This document shows, piece by piece, positions 7,301-14,770 of a stretch of DNA of 22,172 nt (positions are counted from its first letter, which is position 1; each line of letters starts with the position of its first letter). The translations under genes and the position numbers were made by a program. The notes under the pieces are model-generated. The model was not told the origin of the DNA. It did not search any database and saw only the letters and a program-made list of their open reading frames with translations. Source of the DNA: a virus; the IMG/VR virus record IMGVR_UViG_3300025632_000092, positions 1 to 22,172 of that record. One strand, 5' to 3'.

Positions 7301-7448
7301 TTGTAACTAATTCCATAAATTCAGCAAAAGCTTCACCTTCAGTTGCAAAACCTTTGTGATGATTTTCATCAATGTAAACATCAAACCAAGGCGTGAAGTG
7401 AGTAACACGCCTTATTGAATATTGATCTATTTCAGCGATTTTAACCAC
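7287..7448 (-). CDS. Small hypothetical protein, GTG start
   Basis: A 53-aa frame from GTG 7448 (VKIAEIDQYSIRRV...) to TAA 7287-7289, overlapping the HNH start by 14 bp. It fills what would otherwise be a 150-bp hole in a tightly packed operon. FTPWFDVYIDENHHKGFATE and a helical C-terminus (AFAEFMELV) look like a small folded domain. It shares its frame with the upstream 64-aa gene, separated by TAG and one codon. No family recognised. Confidence 0.6.
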   Translation of the reverse strand: MVKIAEIDQYSIRRVTHFTPWFDVYIDENHHKGFATEGEAFAEFMELVTNGET

Positions 7449-7451
7449 AGT

Positions 7452-7646
7452 CTAACTATTATCTTTCAACCATTTTTTCAAAATGCGTTTGGCTTCACCG
7501 TTGTTTCCGGTTGGGCAAATTTCTTTTGAATAACCAGTTTGCGGACTGATCCCGCTAAGAACCCCGTTTTCATCAATGAACCCAACAAGGTCATTACCTT
7601 GACGAATTTCATAACCATCATCTTTGTGAATTGCTCTTAACTGCAT
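7452..7646 (-). CDS. Small hypothetical protein
   Basis: 64 aa starting MQLRAIHKDDGYEIRQ, overlapping the upstream gene by 29 bp. The pattern (short strands DGYEIRQGNDLVGFIDENGV, a Gly/Thr loop, C-terminal basic helix AKRILKKWLKD) suggests a compact beta-alpha domain. No catalytic motif or membrane segment. Function unknown. Confidence 0.6.
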   Translation of the reverse strand: MQLRAIHKDDGYEIRQGNDLVGFIDENGVLSGISPQTGYSKEICPTGNNGEAKRILKKWLKDNS

Positions 7647-8073
7647 TTTTCTTGCCTTTCGCTTTTCTTATCAGATAGTGAAAAGAACCATCTGGTTGTT
7701 TCTTTTGAAACAATTGTGCTTCATCGCGTTCGTAATATCCGTTCGCATGTTCCATCATGAACCGCAACGGGCGGCGTTGTTCTTTCGCCATTCCGTAACA
7801 AGCAATTTCACCAGGTTCAGCCGATGTAAACCATTGATCAATTTCTTCTTTTTGGGTGAAAATTTGCATGTATTGCAATCCTGTTTTGATTTGAAAATCT
7901 GCAACTTCACTTGGTTTTGCGTCAAACCAATGTGGCATTTTTTCTTGTGTTTCTTTTGAAAATCGCCAACCCGTCCGAATTGAACAACGTGTTTTTTCAA
8001 TCATGCGCCCTGCAAAATTCAAGCGCCATGCGAATTCAAACAGGTTCCATCTATATTGTTGAAACATGATCAA
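7618..8073 (-). CDS. Hypothetical phage protein
   Basis: 151 aa. ATG 8073 overlaps the previous stop (ATGA); the second Met (8067, MFQQYRWN) has the better-spaced GGA and may be the true start. The sequence is rich in aromatic and basic residues (FEFAWRLNFAGRMIEKTRC, RRPLRFMMEHANGYYERD) and has a lysine-rich C-terminus (KAKGKKNAVKSNSQR) that could contact nucleic acid. No family recognised. Confidence 0.65.
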   Translation of the reverse strand: MIMFQQYRWNLFEFAWRLNFAGRMIEKTRCSIRTGWRFSKETQEKMPHWFDAKPSEVADFQIKTGLQYMQIFTQKEEIDQWFTSAEPGEIACYGMAKEQRRPLRFMMEHANGYYERDEAQLFQKKQPDGSFHYLIRKAKGKKNAVKSNSQR

Positions 8074-8258
8074 ATCATTCCATATTCAATTGCGAGATTT
8101 TCACGCAATGTTACTTTTGATGTATCGTGATCAAAAGTACACGAAAGATTTGAAATCCAAACAGGTTCATCAGACCATTCATGTTCAAAAAGAAACTCGG
8201 TTTCTGTTTCACGCTTTAATTCAACATCAAGTTCAACCATATCGTTGCGGCGGGTCAT
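8070..8258 (-). CDS. Small acidic hypothetical protein (EPVW type)
   Basis: 62 aa. It starts in a TAATG overlap with the MazG stop and ends in an ATGA overlap with the next gene. ELKRETETEFLFEHE, SDEPVWISNLS and a C-terminal LAIEYGMI recall a common short phage family with the pattern 'T-E-K-A-xLF...PVWLPKSQ...LAxEKGLI'. The function of that family is not known to me. Strongly acidic overall. Confidence 0.65.
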   Translation of the reverse strand: MTRRNDMVELDVELKRETETEFLFEHEWSDEPVWISNLSCTFDHDTSKVTLRENLAIEYGMI

Positions 8259-8701
8259 TATCTTTCATCCCCTGAACCGCGTAAAACACCGCGTTCTTGA
8301 CGATCTTTCAATTTTTGGACGTTGATCAATGCAGCATCGGCAAGCGTAATTCCAAGTTCATTGCAAGCGGCTGAAAGATACCAAAGAACATCACCAATTT
8401 CTTTTTTAAGTAATGCGTGGCGTTCATCGGTTAACTTCCCGTCTAGTTCGCACGATCCACCATGATCCCACACATGAATCAAACCATCATCACGCATGGC
8501 TTTGCCAACGTGTTCAGCGAATTCACCGGCTTCACCGTTCATTTTTAATGCGACGTATGCAAGCCCTATCGGTGTTCCCTGCCCTGGATAAACAGCGGTT
8601 CCCGTGGCAAGTGTCTGATACATGTTCAGGGCGTTGCGATCTGGAAATTCAGCGCATTCTTCAGCGAATTGCGCAAGCAAATCAGGTTTAATGTTGTTCA
8701 T
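8258..8701 (-). CDS. mazG: MazG-like NTP pyrophosphohydrolase
   Basis: 147 aa from ATG 8701 behind AGGTGG; a 40-residue upstream extension in the same frame is rejected because it would swallow most of the preceding gene. The metal-binding signature is visible: NGEAGEFAE (E57, E60) and KKEIGDVLWYLS (E101, D104), the ExxE...ExxD motif of all-alpha NTP pyrophosphatases. The enzyme hydrolyses (d)NTPs to monophosphates and pyrophosphate in the cytoplasm. Phage versions may adjust nucleotide pools or lower the alarmone (p)ppGpp. With dCMP deaminase and DUF3310 elsewhere in the window, pool control is a clear theme. Confidence 0.88.
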   Translation of the reverse strand: MNNIKPDLLAQFAEECAEFPDRNALNMYQTLATGTAVYPGQGTPIGLAYVALKMNGEAGEFAEHVGKAMRDDGLIHVWDHGGSCELDGKLTDERHALLKKEIGDVLWYLSAACNELGITLADAALINVQKLKDRQERGVLRGSGDER

Positions 8702-8903
8702 TTTTTCCACCTTGGATGAGTTTAAATTTTGGGGGTTTTGGCATGGATTGTTCTTGATGTTGATCAAGCGTCTTACATTGCCAATCGTAAACATCGTTTT
8801 TGTATTGATTATATTCATCAATCATTGAAACCGCAGCTTCACGTAAATCGTTGAAAACAGACCGGCGAACAATTCCAAAACGATACAACAAGTGATCAAT
8901 CAT
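8688..8903 (-). CDS. Small hypothetical helical protein
   Basis: 71 aa, starting in an ATGA overlap and ending 14 bp inside the mazG start. The N-terminal two thirds (DHLLYRFGIVRRSVFNDLRE, then SMIDEYNQYKNDVYDW) look helical; the C-terminus is a Pro/Lys-rich tail (SMPKPPKFKLIQGGK). No family recognised. The coupled position suggests co-expression with mazG. Confidence 0.65.
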   Translation of the reverse strand: MIDHLLYRFGIVRRSVFNDLREAAVSMIDEYNQYKNDVYDWQCKTLDQHQEQSMPKPPKFKLIQGGKNEQH

Positions 8904-9163
8904 TGCATTAAACCAGCTTGTCTTTTAATTGCTTCAGCGGTAACACCCATTTCAGCAAATACTTCAAGTTCAAAAGTTTCATCATCGCGGCGGAAACGTA
9001 GCGTTAAAGCCCGTCCTGATTTCGACACATCATAAAGCCCGCAAGATTTCTTAAAAGCGGCTTGCATTGCCTCATTGTGTTTTTGCTGATTTTCAATTAC
9101 TTGATTTAATTTCACAAGTTCAGCTTCAAGGTGTTTGATGCGGGCTGTTTTAGAAGAAAGCAT
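8900..9163 (-). CDS. Small coiled-coil hypothetical protein
   Basis: 87 aa. Residues 1-38 (KTARIKHLEAELVKLNQVIE...) show a leucine/isoleucine heptad pattern typical of a coiled coil. This is followed by a small beta region (RALTLRFRRDDETFELEVFAE) and a C-terminal helix. It overlaps the membrane-protein gene upstream by 14 bp and the next gene by ATGA. Possibly a dimeric adaptor; function unknown. Confidence 0.65.
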   Translation of the reverse strand: MLSSKTARIKHLEAELVKLNQVIENQQKHNEAMQAAFKKSCGLYDVSKSGRALTLRFRRDDETFELEVFAEMGVTAEAIKRQAGLMQ

Positions 9164-9290
9164 ATGAAATACCCCAAATTATCAAAACCCATAAAATCAA
9201 AGAAATTGGCAAAACCCAAACCAATGCTTTGAAAAAACCTAAATCATCAACATGACGCGGTGTTCCATCTTCATCAGGTTCAATAGCCAT
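9150..9290 (-). CDS. 46-aa single-pass membrane protein
   Basis: The frame runs from ATG 9290 to TAA 9150-9152. An acidic N-terminus (MAIEPDEDGTPRHVDDLG) is followed by a ~24-residue hydrophobic, Trp-rich stretch (ALVWVLPISLILWVLIIWG), so one transmembrane segment is expected. It overlaps both neighbours by 11-14 bp, matching the operon style. It could be a small inner-membrane effector or a holin-like peptide, but no lysis genes are nearby. Confidence 0.65.
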   Translation of the reverse strand: MAIEPDEDGTPRHVDDLGFFKALVWVLPISLILWVLIIWGISYAFF

Positions 9291-9405
9291 TCTGTGAATT
9301 CTCCAATTGATAATAAATGTGATTGTTCATCGCTTTAGTGATCACATGACCGGCAAAAAGCGAAAGCAATAAAACTGCAAATGTTATTGTAAACTTAGCG
9401 GTCAT
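9280..9405 (-). CDS. 41-aa small membrane or exported protein
   Basis: ATG 9405 has AAGGA about 9 nt upstream, the best ribosome site of this operon. MTAKFTITFAVLLLSLFAGH is a hydrophobic N-terminal helix, either a signal anchor or an uncleaved signal peptide, followed by a short polar tail (VITKAMNNHIYYQLENSQNGY). It is the first gene of the ten-gene minus-strand operon. Function unknown. Confidence 0.6.
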   Translation of the reverse strand: MTAKFTITFAVLLLSLFAGHVITKAMNNHIYYQLENSQNGY

Positions 9406-9567
9406 CGTTCATTTCCTTGTTTGTTGAATGTAGGTCTAAGTTATTCACAAACAGGCGTCAACAAGTTTTTTGCCAAAACGTGCCATTTTTCGGTTGCTTG
9501 ATCTGAGCACAAGATTTAGACAGATGGAACGCGCAAGCCGCTGATGATGACGCAAGGTATTGAAAAC
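9406..9567. promoter_or_regulatory. Divergent intergenic region with TACATTCAA motif
   Basis: 162 bp between divergent operons. On the minus strand TTGACG (9456-9461) and TACATTCAA (9424-9432) lie 19-56 bp ahead of ATG 9405. The same 9-mer recurs before two other minus operons at 14986 and 15709. On the plus strand TTGCTT, 17 bp, TAGACA is a weak candidate promoter for the HTH gene at 9568. The elements are read by eye. Confidence 0.45.
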
Positions 9568-9735
9568 ATGAAAAAAACCCTAAAATGCAAAGAAGTGGCA
9601 CAACATATAGGGGTTCCCTTGCGTACATTCTACCGCATGTTGGGTGATAAAAGATTTCCCGTTGATCCAATTCCGAACACTAAACCGCGACTATGGCAAA
9701 CCGCCGATGTTGACGCCTGGTTGGCGGGCGAATGA
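9568..9735 (+). CDS. AlpA/excisionase-like helix-turn-helix protein
   Basis: 55 aa from ATG 9568; the 8-residue upstream extension from 9544 has no ribosome site I can see. LKCKEVAQHIGVPLRTFYRML (residues 5-25) is a MerR-like helix-turn-helix. The following RFPVDPIPNTKPRLWQTADVDAWLAG has the wing and terminal helix of AlpA/HTH_17 proteins. Such proteins bind DNA as phage regulators or excisionases. No integrase is in view, so here it more likely controls the replication operon, whose primase-helicase gene it overlaps by 4 bp. Confidence 0.75.
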   Translation: MKKTLKCKEVAQHIGVPLRTFYRMLGDKRFPVDPIPNTKPRLWQTADVDAWLAGE

Positions 9736-12059
9736 TAGTGCAAGATTTCAATCAGGCTTCAGCTTTTACAAATGCACTTGGCGGCGGTGTTTTTGATTTT
9801 AGAGCGATACACGATCAACGCAAAGATATTCCTGCAATACCTTTCAGGGGGACTTTAAATGAATGTTGGGGTTCAATCGTCAATTATAACAATCAAGGAT
9901 ATGGTTGTTTTGCGGTGGTCAATCACTTGGACGGTAACGGGCGTGAATTAAACAACGTCCAATCGGTTCGCGCTCATTTCATAGATTTAGACAATCTCAA
10001 CGCAATGATCAACATGCAGCGCGCAAGCCAATGGCAACCCGCGCCCGCGTTCGCTGTTCAATCATCGCCAAATAAAGCGCACGTATATTGGCCGGTTCAA
10101 CCGTACTGCGACAATGACCGTTTCACACTTGTTCAACGCAAACTTGTTCAATTCTTTGATGGTGATCCGCGCATTATTGATGCAACCCGTGTCATGCGCT
10201 TGCCTGGTACGCTTCATCAAAAAGCTGAACCGGTTCTTGTTACATGTTTCAGCCTTGCCGGTTACGGTCAAGTCAACCCTGTTGAAACAATTGAGGCGGC
10301 TTTGTCACACATTAATGTGATGGAACACGTTTCAACACGCAAAGAACTTGGTGATCCTGAACTTGCTGCACCATCGGTTGAATGGTTGCAATTCGCGCTT
10401 AATAATTCTGATCCAAATGAATTTGATCGTGGTGAATGGATTAGTTTTAGCGCCGCATTTAAACAATCGGGTTGGAATTTAATTGATCCTGATACGCTTT
10501 TTGACATGTGGTCAAAATGGTGCGCAAGATATGAATACAATGATGAAGGTGAAAACCTGAAGCAATGGAACAGTGTTAGAGATACGCAAGTTGGTTGGAA
10601 ATCAATCACCTATAAAATCCCTGCATTGTTGGCACATTTACGCCTTGCGGAAAAGAAACAACCCGCGCCGCTGAACGGGCCGGTGGATGCACCGCCCATG
10701 CCTAACAACCCCGATGCGCCACCAGTTGCGCCGGATATGCCCGCGCCGCCTGAACTTGATTGCAAAGGTGAACTGTTGACCGATACCGAACAACAGGTTT
10801 GGTTCAAAGGGTGTGTGTTTATTGAGAATTTCGGAACGATCCTTACCCCGTCCGGTAGGTTGATGAACGCTACAAAATTCAACGGTGCGTTTGGTGGTAA
10901 AAAATTCATTATTGATGAACATGCAAAAGTTGTAAACGAACCGTGGCAAGCCGCTTTGCGTTCAACGCTTTGGACAATTCCGAAAGCTGACCATATTCGT
11001 TTCTTACCGCATTTGGGTCACTTGAGTATTCACGTTGATGAACTTGATAGGCGCGGTGTCAATACATATAAACCTGCATTGATCAAATCACGCGCCGGTG
11101 ATGTAACACCGTTCTTGAACCATCTTGCGTTGATCCTACCAAATGAAGATGACAGGCGCATATTGCTTGATTTCTTTGCGCACAATGCAAAATATCCAGG
11201 TTTCAAAATCCCTTGGTCTCCCTTGCTACAATCGGCTGAAGGTGTTGGCAAAGGTGTTTTCAAAGCGGTGATGAAGCATGTTATGGGTTCACCATATGTT
11301 TACTATCCCAAAGCTAAAGAAATGGTTGAAAGCGGTTCTAAATTTAACGCATGGATGCGGGCAAAACTGTTCATTCTTGTTGATGAAATTAAAACTGATG
11401 AACGCCGCGATATGATTGAAATCTTGAAAGATTTTATTTCTGAAAAAGAAATTGAAATTCAAGGTAAAGGTACTGATCAAGACAAAGAAGATAATTACAG
11501 TAACTGGATGTTTTTCAGCAATTGGAAAGATGCAATTCCGGTCAACAAGAATGCGCGGCGGTTCAGCATCAATTATAGCGTTTTGCAAACGGCTGAACAA
11601 ATTTTAGATGCGGGCATGGATGATGCATATTTCAACCGGTTGTTCACATGGCTTGAAGGTGGTGGTTTAGAGATCATCGCGCACTATCTGCTAACCTATC
11701 CGATTGAACGCGGTGCAATCCCCATGAGAGCGCCCAACACGTCTAGCACGGTTGAAGCCTTGCGCCAATCACGCGGACCGCTAGAACAGCTTGTGATTGA
11801 TGCGGTTGCGGATGAAATGCCAGGGTTCAAAGGCGGTTATGTGAGTTCGCAAGCTTTGGTAAATCGTATCAAAGCATCAGGTGCGCGGGCTGTTTCACCT
11901 AAGACGGTTTCAAGCGTTCTTGAACAGTTGGGTTATTTCTATATTGGTCGCGCAACACGTCCGTATTTTGTTGAAGATGCGGAAAACAAAACAGCCGTTT
12001 ATCATACCAACCCTGAAGCGGTTGTTGATTATTTCGGGCAATGGCAAGGATATGAATAA
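9732..12059 (+). CDS. Primase-helicase (AEP-like primase, PriCT-2, SF3-like helicase)
   Basis: 775 aa. N-terminal primase/polymerase part: AHFIDLDN (81-88; D85 and D87 as the metal pair), SSPNKAHVYWP (111-121; H117) and IDATRVMRLPGTLHQK (149-164) match archaeo-eukaryotic primases. Residues ~215-300 (NEFDRGEWISFSAAFKQSGW) match PriCT-2. A Pro-rich linker (~310-341) leads to an AAA+/SF3 helicase with Walker A SAEGVGKGVF (501-510) and Walker B LFILVDEI (546-553), similar to the DUF5906/NrS-1 and VirE-type phage helicases. The ~60-residue C-terminus looks like a winged helix. It would initiate and unwind phage DNA at the origin. Start overlaps the HTH gene; the stop is TAATG into the next gene. 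Confidence 0.9.
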   Translation: MIVQDFNQASAFTNALGGGVFDFRAIHDQRKDIPAIPFRGTLNECWGSIVNYNNQGYGCFAVVNHLDGNGRELNNVQSVRAHFIDLDNLNAMINMQRASQWQPAPAFAVQSSPNKAHVYWPVQPYCDNDRFTLVQRKLVQFFDGDPRIIDATRVMRLPGTLHQKAEPVLVTCFSLAGYGQVNPVETIEAALSHINVMEHVSTRKELGDPELAAPSVEWLQFALNNSDPNEFDRGEWISFSAAFKQSGWNLIDPDTLFDMWSKWCARYEYNDEGENLKQWNSVRDTQVGWKSITYKIPALLAHLRLAEKKQPAPLNGPVDAPPMPNNPDAPPVAPDMPAPPELDCKGELLTDTEQQVWFKGCVFIENFGTILTPSGRLMNATKFNGAFGGKKFIIDEHAKVVNEPWQAALRSTLWTIPKADHIRFLPHLGHLSIHVDELDRRGVNTYKPALIKSRAGDVTPFLNHLALILPNEDDRRILLDFFAHNAKYPGFKIPWSPLLQSAEGVGKGVFKAVMKHVMGSPYVYYPKAKEMVESGSKFNAWMRAKLFILVDEIKTDERRDMIEILKDFISEKEIEIQGKGTDQDKEDNYSNWMFFSNWKDAIPVNKNARRFSINYSVLQTAEQILDAGMDDAYFNRLFTWLEGGGLEIIAHYLLTYPIERGAIPMRAPNTSSTVEALRQSRGPLEQLVIDAVADEMPGFKGGYVSSQALVNRIKASGARAVSPKTVSSVLEQLGYFYIGRATRPYFVEDAENKTAVYHTNPEAVVDYFGQWQGYE

Positions 12060-12439
12060 TGACCAAAGAACATAAACCAGTTGGAATTGCGCTAGTTATG
12101 CCGTTTCAAACACAAGTTGCTGTTTTTGACAGTTTCAAATCATGGCGTAAATATTATAAAAAAATAGGTTCGCCAATTAATCCTAAATGGGCAGATGGTG
12201 CCGCCGCGCTTGCGTCAACACATCGTGGAAGTAATGGAAAATATTGGTATTCAATCATTGTTCCTGAAGATGGAAATCTTGGAACAATCGTGCATGAGTG
12301 TTCACACATGGTTGATTACATTTGCGATGATAGTGGTGTTCCAATCAATATGGAAAACACCGAAATCAGGGCTTACATGTTAGGGGTCTTGTTTTTGGAC
12401 GTTTGCGAGATTTTGCGCCGCCCTGTTGATGCATCTTAG
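12059..12439 (+). CDS. Small HExxH putative zinc metallopeptidase-like protein
   Basis: 126 aa, starting in a TAATG overlap. GTIVHECSHMVDYI contains HECSH (79-83), the zinc-binding HExxH motif on a helix. About 19 residues on, NTEIRAYMLG offers Glu102 as a third ligand, as in gluzincins. The fold resembles small phage-encoded metallopeptidase-like domains; the target is unknown and proteolysis is not proven. There is no signal peptide. Its last 4 bp overlap the opposing gene. Confidence 0.65.
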   Translation: MTKEHKPVGIALVMPFQTQVAVFDSFKSWRKYYKKIGSPINPKWADGAAALASTHRGSNGKYWYSIIVPEDGNLGTIVHECSHMVDYICDDSGVPINMENTEIRAYMLGVLFLDVCEILRRPVDAS

Positions 12440-12741
12440 TTTGTTGATTTGCCGATTTTAAAAGCGTTGATGAAGTTGCTAAATTCTTCTAATGCTTTTA
12501 AAATTTCATCGCTTTCTTCACAATCAAATTCAATCAAACCATCTTCATCAACTGAACAGTTCAATGAATTCGCAATTTCGGAAATCTGATCTGAAACCGA
12601 TTGTTCAACATCACATTCATGAGTTTTGCGCACACTTTGAATTGTTGCCCAAATTCTACCGGCGTCCGAATGTTGGTCAATTTCAACATCTGTTAAAGGT
12701 TCTGATGTTGAATAAATTAGCGGTGCATTTCCTATGGTCAT
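12436..12741 (-). CDS. Hypothetical acidic protein
   Basis: 101 aa from ATG 12741, chosen because it overlaps the dCMP deaminase stop by ATGA; a start at 12756 would add five residues. Composition is acidic (EPLTDVEIDQHSDAG, CSVDEDGLIEFDCEESDE) with a C-terminal helix (ILKALEEFSNFINAFKI). DNA-mimic-like acidity is notable but not diagnostic. Last gene of its operon, convergent with the metallopeptidase-like gene. Function unknown. Confidence 0.65.
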   Translation of the reverse strand: MTIGNAPLIYSTSEPLTDVEIDQHSDAGRIWATIQSVRKTHECDVEQSVSDQISEIANSLNCSVDEDGLIEFDCEESDEILKALEEFSNFINAFKIGKSTN

Positions 12742-13166
12742 TTTGCATGTTTCCAAAAACCAACACGGCTTTCTTGAAACATCATTTCAGTTGTTGCGAA
12801 ACTTTCCGCAAATCGTTCGGCAATTCCTGGTTCAGCTTCAAACGTATGCACACCGATAATACCGGCTTGAATTAGCGCACCACCGCAATTGCAACATGGC
12901 GGGTGTGTTACATATGCGGTGCAACCTTGAACACTAGTAGTTGCGTTGAAAATGGCGTTCGCTTCAGCGTGTTGAACCATCCTGTATTTCAACGGGCGGT
13001 TTTCATAGCGTTCAACCGTATCTTCAACACCGCGAGGAAAACCGTTGAAGCCCATCCCAACAACAACGCGGTTCGGATTGACGATCACGCAACCAACTTT
13101 TGTTGAAGGGTCTTTTGACCATTGCGCAACGTGAATTGCGAGCTCAAGAAATCGTCGATGGTTCAT
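12738..13166 (-). CDS. Deoxycytidylate (dCMP) deaminase
   Basis: 142 aa. HAEANAI (67-73) supplies the zinc ligand His67 and catalytic Glu69, and PPCCNC (89-94) supplies Cys91 and Cys94, the cytidine/deoxycytidylate deaminase signature. SKDPSTKVGCVIV and GFNGFPRGVED are typical of dCMP deaminases. It converts dCMP to dUMP, feeding thymidylate synthesis for phage DNA. No thymidylate synthase is in the window. Length is normal. It overlaps both neighbours by ATGA. Confidence 0.92.
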   Translation of the reverse strand: MNHRRFLELAIHVAQWSKDPSTKVGCVIVNPNRVVVGMGFNGFPRGVEDTVERYENRPLKYRMVQHAEANAIFNATTSVQGCTAYVTHPPCCNCGGALIQAGIIGVHTFEAEPGIAERFAESFATTEMMFQESRVGFWKHAK

Positions 13167-13771
13167 AGTTTTTCCAATACTAAAAAATAACTGTGATGGA
13201 TGCGAGCGTGTTTCGCTCTACCTTTTCTATTCGGTCTTGGCATTCTGTTTTTAGCCGGTAAAATAAACAAATCTTTCAATCTAAAACCAAATTGATTTGC
13301 CCAATTCACAACATTTAAATGTGTGCAATGCATTTTATGATTGTGAATAATATCCTGACATTTGAAAACAACAATTCCTTTTTTTTTCAAAATTCTTGAG
13401 AATTCTTTCAAAGAACCAATGTAGTGACTTTCAAGTTCATCATAACGCCAATATCCTGCAAATCTTTTTGCCATGATCATATTACCGTTTCCGTTGCGAT
13501 TTTTACGAACATATGTTAGAAACGGCGGATCAAAAACAACAGATTTTACACTTTCATTTTTCAAAGGTAAGTCTGTTGAAGATGCAAACTTACAATCTTT
13601 CAACGTCCAATCCATGTCGAACCTATGGACGGGTTTCTTCTTATCTTTATAGAATGAACCATTTCCAAAAGTTGCATCAACTTCAAAACCTTCAAGACAA
13701 TGAAGTTCTAAAATCCAATCCAATATTTCATGCTGATCATAACTTACAGATTTTGGGTTGAATTCATCCAT
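13163..13771 (-). CDS. Class I SAM-dependent (DNA) methyltransferase, DPPF type
   Basis: 202 aa from ATG 13771; ATG 13780 and TTG 13792 are longer alternatives. FEVDATFGNGSFY (29-41) is the AdoMet-binding motif I, followed by FDMDW (acidic residue ending strand 2) and VVFDPPFLTYV (79-89), whose DPPF is the motif IV of amino-methyltransferases. Motif I before motif IV differs from the 3755 methyltransferase, so the two are unrelated in domain order. The C-terminus is basic (RPNRKGRAKHARIHHSYF). DNA is the likely substrate, but no target-recognition domain is evident at this size; an RNA or protein substrate is not excluded. Overlaps dCMP deaminase by ATGA. Confidence 0.75.
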   Translation of the reverse strand: MDEFNPKSVSYDQHEILDWILELHCLEGFEVDATFGNGSFYKDKKKPVHRFDMDWTLKDCKFASSTDLPLKNESVKSVVFDPPFLTYVRKNRNGNGNMIMAKRFAGYWRYDELESHYIGSLKEFSRILKKKGIVVFKCQDIIHNHKMHCTHLNVVNWANQFGFRLKDLFILPAKNRMPRPNRKGRAKHARIHHSYFLVLEKL

Positions 13772-13814
13772 TGTCAACATTAAAACCCGCAAAGAAAGCT
13801 TGTTCAGGTTTCAT
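13764..13814 (-). CDS. Possible 16-codon leader ORF
   Basis: ATG 13814, just after the stop of the 170-aa gene, reads MKPEQAFFAGFNVDNG to TGA 13764-13766. That stop overlaps ATG 13771 of the methyltransferase (ATGGATGA). It may couple translation across the gap or be chance; there is no homology argument. Confidence 0.25.
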   Translation of the reverse strand: MKPEQAFFAGFNVDNG

Positions 13815-13817
13815 TCG

Positions 13818-14330
13818 CTATTCCCCTTTGATCCGTTCAAAACACAAGCCCCTAATCATTGAATATCCTGGACGTTGGTTCAAGTGGTTTGACATTGCAC
13901 CAGGGCTGATCCCGTAAAATTTAGATGCAGCGGCGGCGTTGCGGTATTCAAGACCGTCATCAATACACCTGATACGCCCTGATGATACGTCACGTTCACC
14001 ATGAACGTTGCAATACGGCTTTGTTTCACGCGCTACAAGGGCGGCATGATTGGCGGCTTCATACGGGCTGTCAAACGTTGCCAACACCTTGATAATGACC
14101 CGTTCAACCGGTGCAACATATTGCCGCCATGCGCGGTTTTTACGTGCATCAGGGCATTCAAGCAATTGCCGGAATTGACATGATCCAACATACATTGCGC
14201 GGCGATCATCAGGACCATATTCGACAATGTGCAAATATGAACAATGTGCAAGGGCAGGATTGTTTAGATCAACGTTGAATTCAGCGTCTTTAACAACTTG
14301 TTTCGTGTTGGTGGTGTTAAGCGGTATCAT
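13818..14330 (-). CDS. Putative GIY-YIG-like protein with NUMOD1-like C-terminal module
   Basis: 170 aa from ATG 14330, with GAGG about 8 nt upstream. The N-terminal half has SYLHIVEY...AMYVGSC (31-51), spaced like the GIY...YIG strands, then Arg/Trp residues (ARKNRAWRQY) and SPYEAANHAALVARETKPYCNVH (88-110), which could carry the catalytic Glu. This nuclease assignment is tentative. Residues 119-167 (IRCIDDGLEYRNAAAASKFYGI, SNHL, FERI) resemble the NUMOD1 DNA-binding module of homing endonucleases. The same module ends the protein at 15028-15678. It may be a homing-type endonuclease or DNA-binding regulator. Confidence 0.6.
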   Translation of the reverse strand: MIPLNTTNTKQVVKDAEFNVDLNNPALAHCSYLHIVEYGPDDRRAMYVGSCQFRQLLECPDARKNRAWRQYVAPVERVIIKVLATFDSPYEAANHAALVARETKPYCNVHGERDVSSGRIRCIDDGLEYRNAAAASKFYGISPGAMSNHLNQRPGYSMIRGLCFERIKGE

Positions 14331-14364
14331 TTTACAACCTCAAATTCAGGTATTGTGTTCCAAT

Positions 14365-14571
14365 TCATCGGTCAAGTTTCCAATCGTTTGCAAAAATCTG
14401 ATGAATGTCAAATTTATGCTTTTCAAGTTCATCAGATTGATGGTTAATAGACCAAAAACAACCACCTTCAATCGAATAAACAATATGTGGTTCACTTGTG
14501 CGATAAAAATCAAATTCATTAGTAACCTTGAGATTTCGCAACGCTTTTAAAAGTTCATCAAATGTCATCAC
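14365..14571 (-). CDS. Small hypothetical protein
   Basis: 68 aa. The start is GTG 14571 or, more likely, the ATG directly after it (14568). A helix (FDELLKALRNLKV) is followed by two or three beta strands (EFDFYRTSEPHIVYSIEGGCFWSIN) and a short C-terminal helix. It overlaps the upstream gene by 14 bp. No family recognised. Confidence 0.6.
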   Translation of the reverse strand: MMTFDELLKALRNLKVTNEFDFYRTSEPHIVYSIEGGCFWSINHQSDELEKHKFDIHQIFANDWKLDR

Positions 14572-14770
14572 TGTTATATCCCATTATAAACCAATTGTGA
14601 CCGTCCCATTCAAGCATGGTTCCGCATGGTAGCGTTACCCAACCTTGTTTATCTTCCATGCTGCGGGCGAAATCAAAAACGCGGTAAATCGCCTGTTGCA
14701 ATGTGAAACATGTTTCTTCTTTTCCGTTCGCAACCGCTTTGCACATTTTACCGGTGAAGTTGTGTTTCAT
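14558..14770 (-). CDS. Small hypothetical protein
   Basis: 70 aa starting MKHNFTGKMCKAVANGKEE, in an ATGA overlap with the previous gene. A basic N-terminus leads into a helix (LQQAIYRVFDFARSMEDK) and then two strands (WVTLPCGTMLEWDGHNWFIMG). No catalytic or membrane motif; function unknown. Confidence 0.6.
   Translation of the reverse strand: MKHNFTGKMCKAVANGKEETCFTLQQAIYRVFDFARSMEDKQGWVTLPCGTMLEWDGHNWFIMGYNSDDI

Noticed and set aside
7287-7646. A single 118-aa protein interrupted by an amber codon
   Set aside because: The two parts share a frame, but each has its own start, a complete-looking end and normal operon spacing; no evidence for readthrough.
8702-8821. 40-residue N-terminal extension of MazG
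   Set aside because: It overlaps most of the 71-aa upstream gene, while ATG 8701 has a good AGGTGG site and the usual short overlap.
9568-9735. Integration/excision locus
   Set aside because: The HTH protein resembles excisionases, but no integrase, attachment-site repeats or tRNA are present, and it overlaps the primase-helicase gene.
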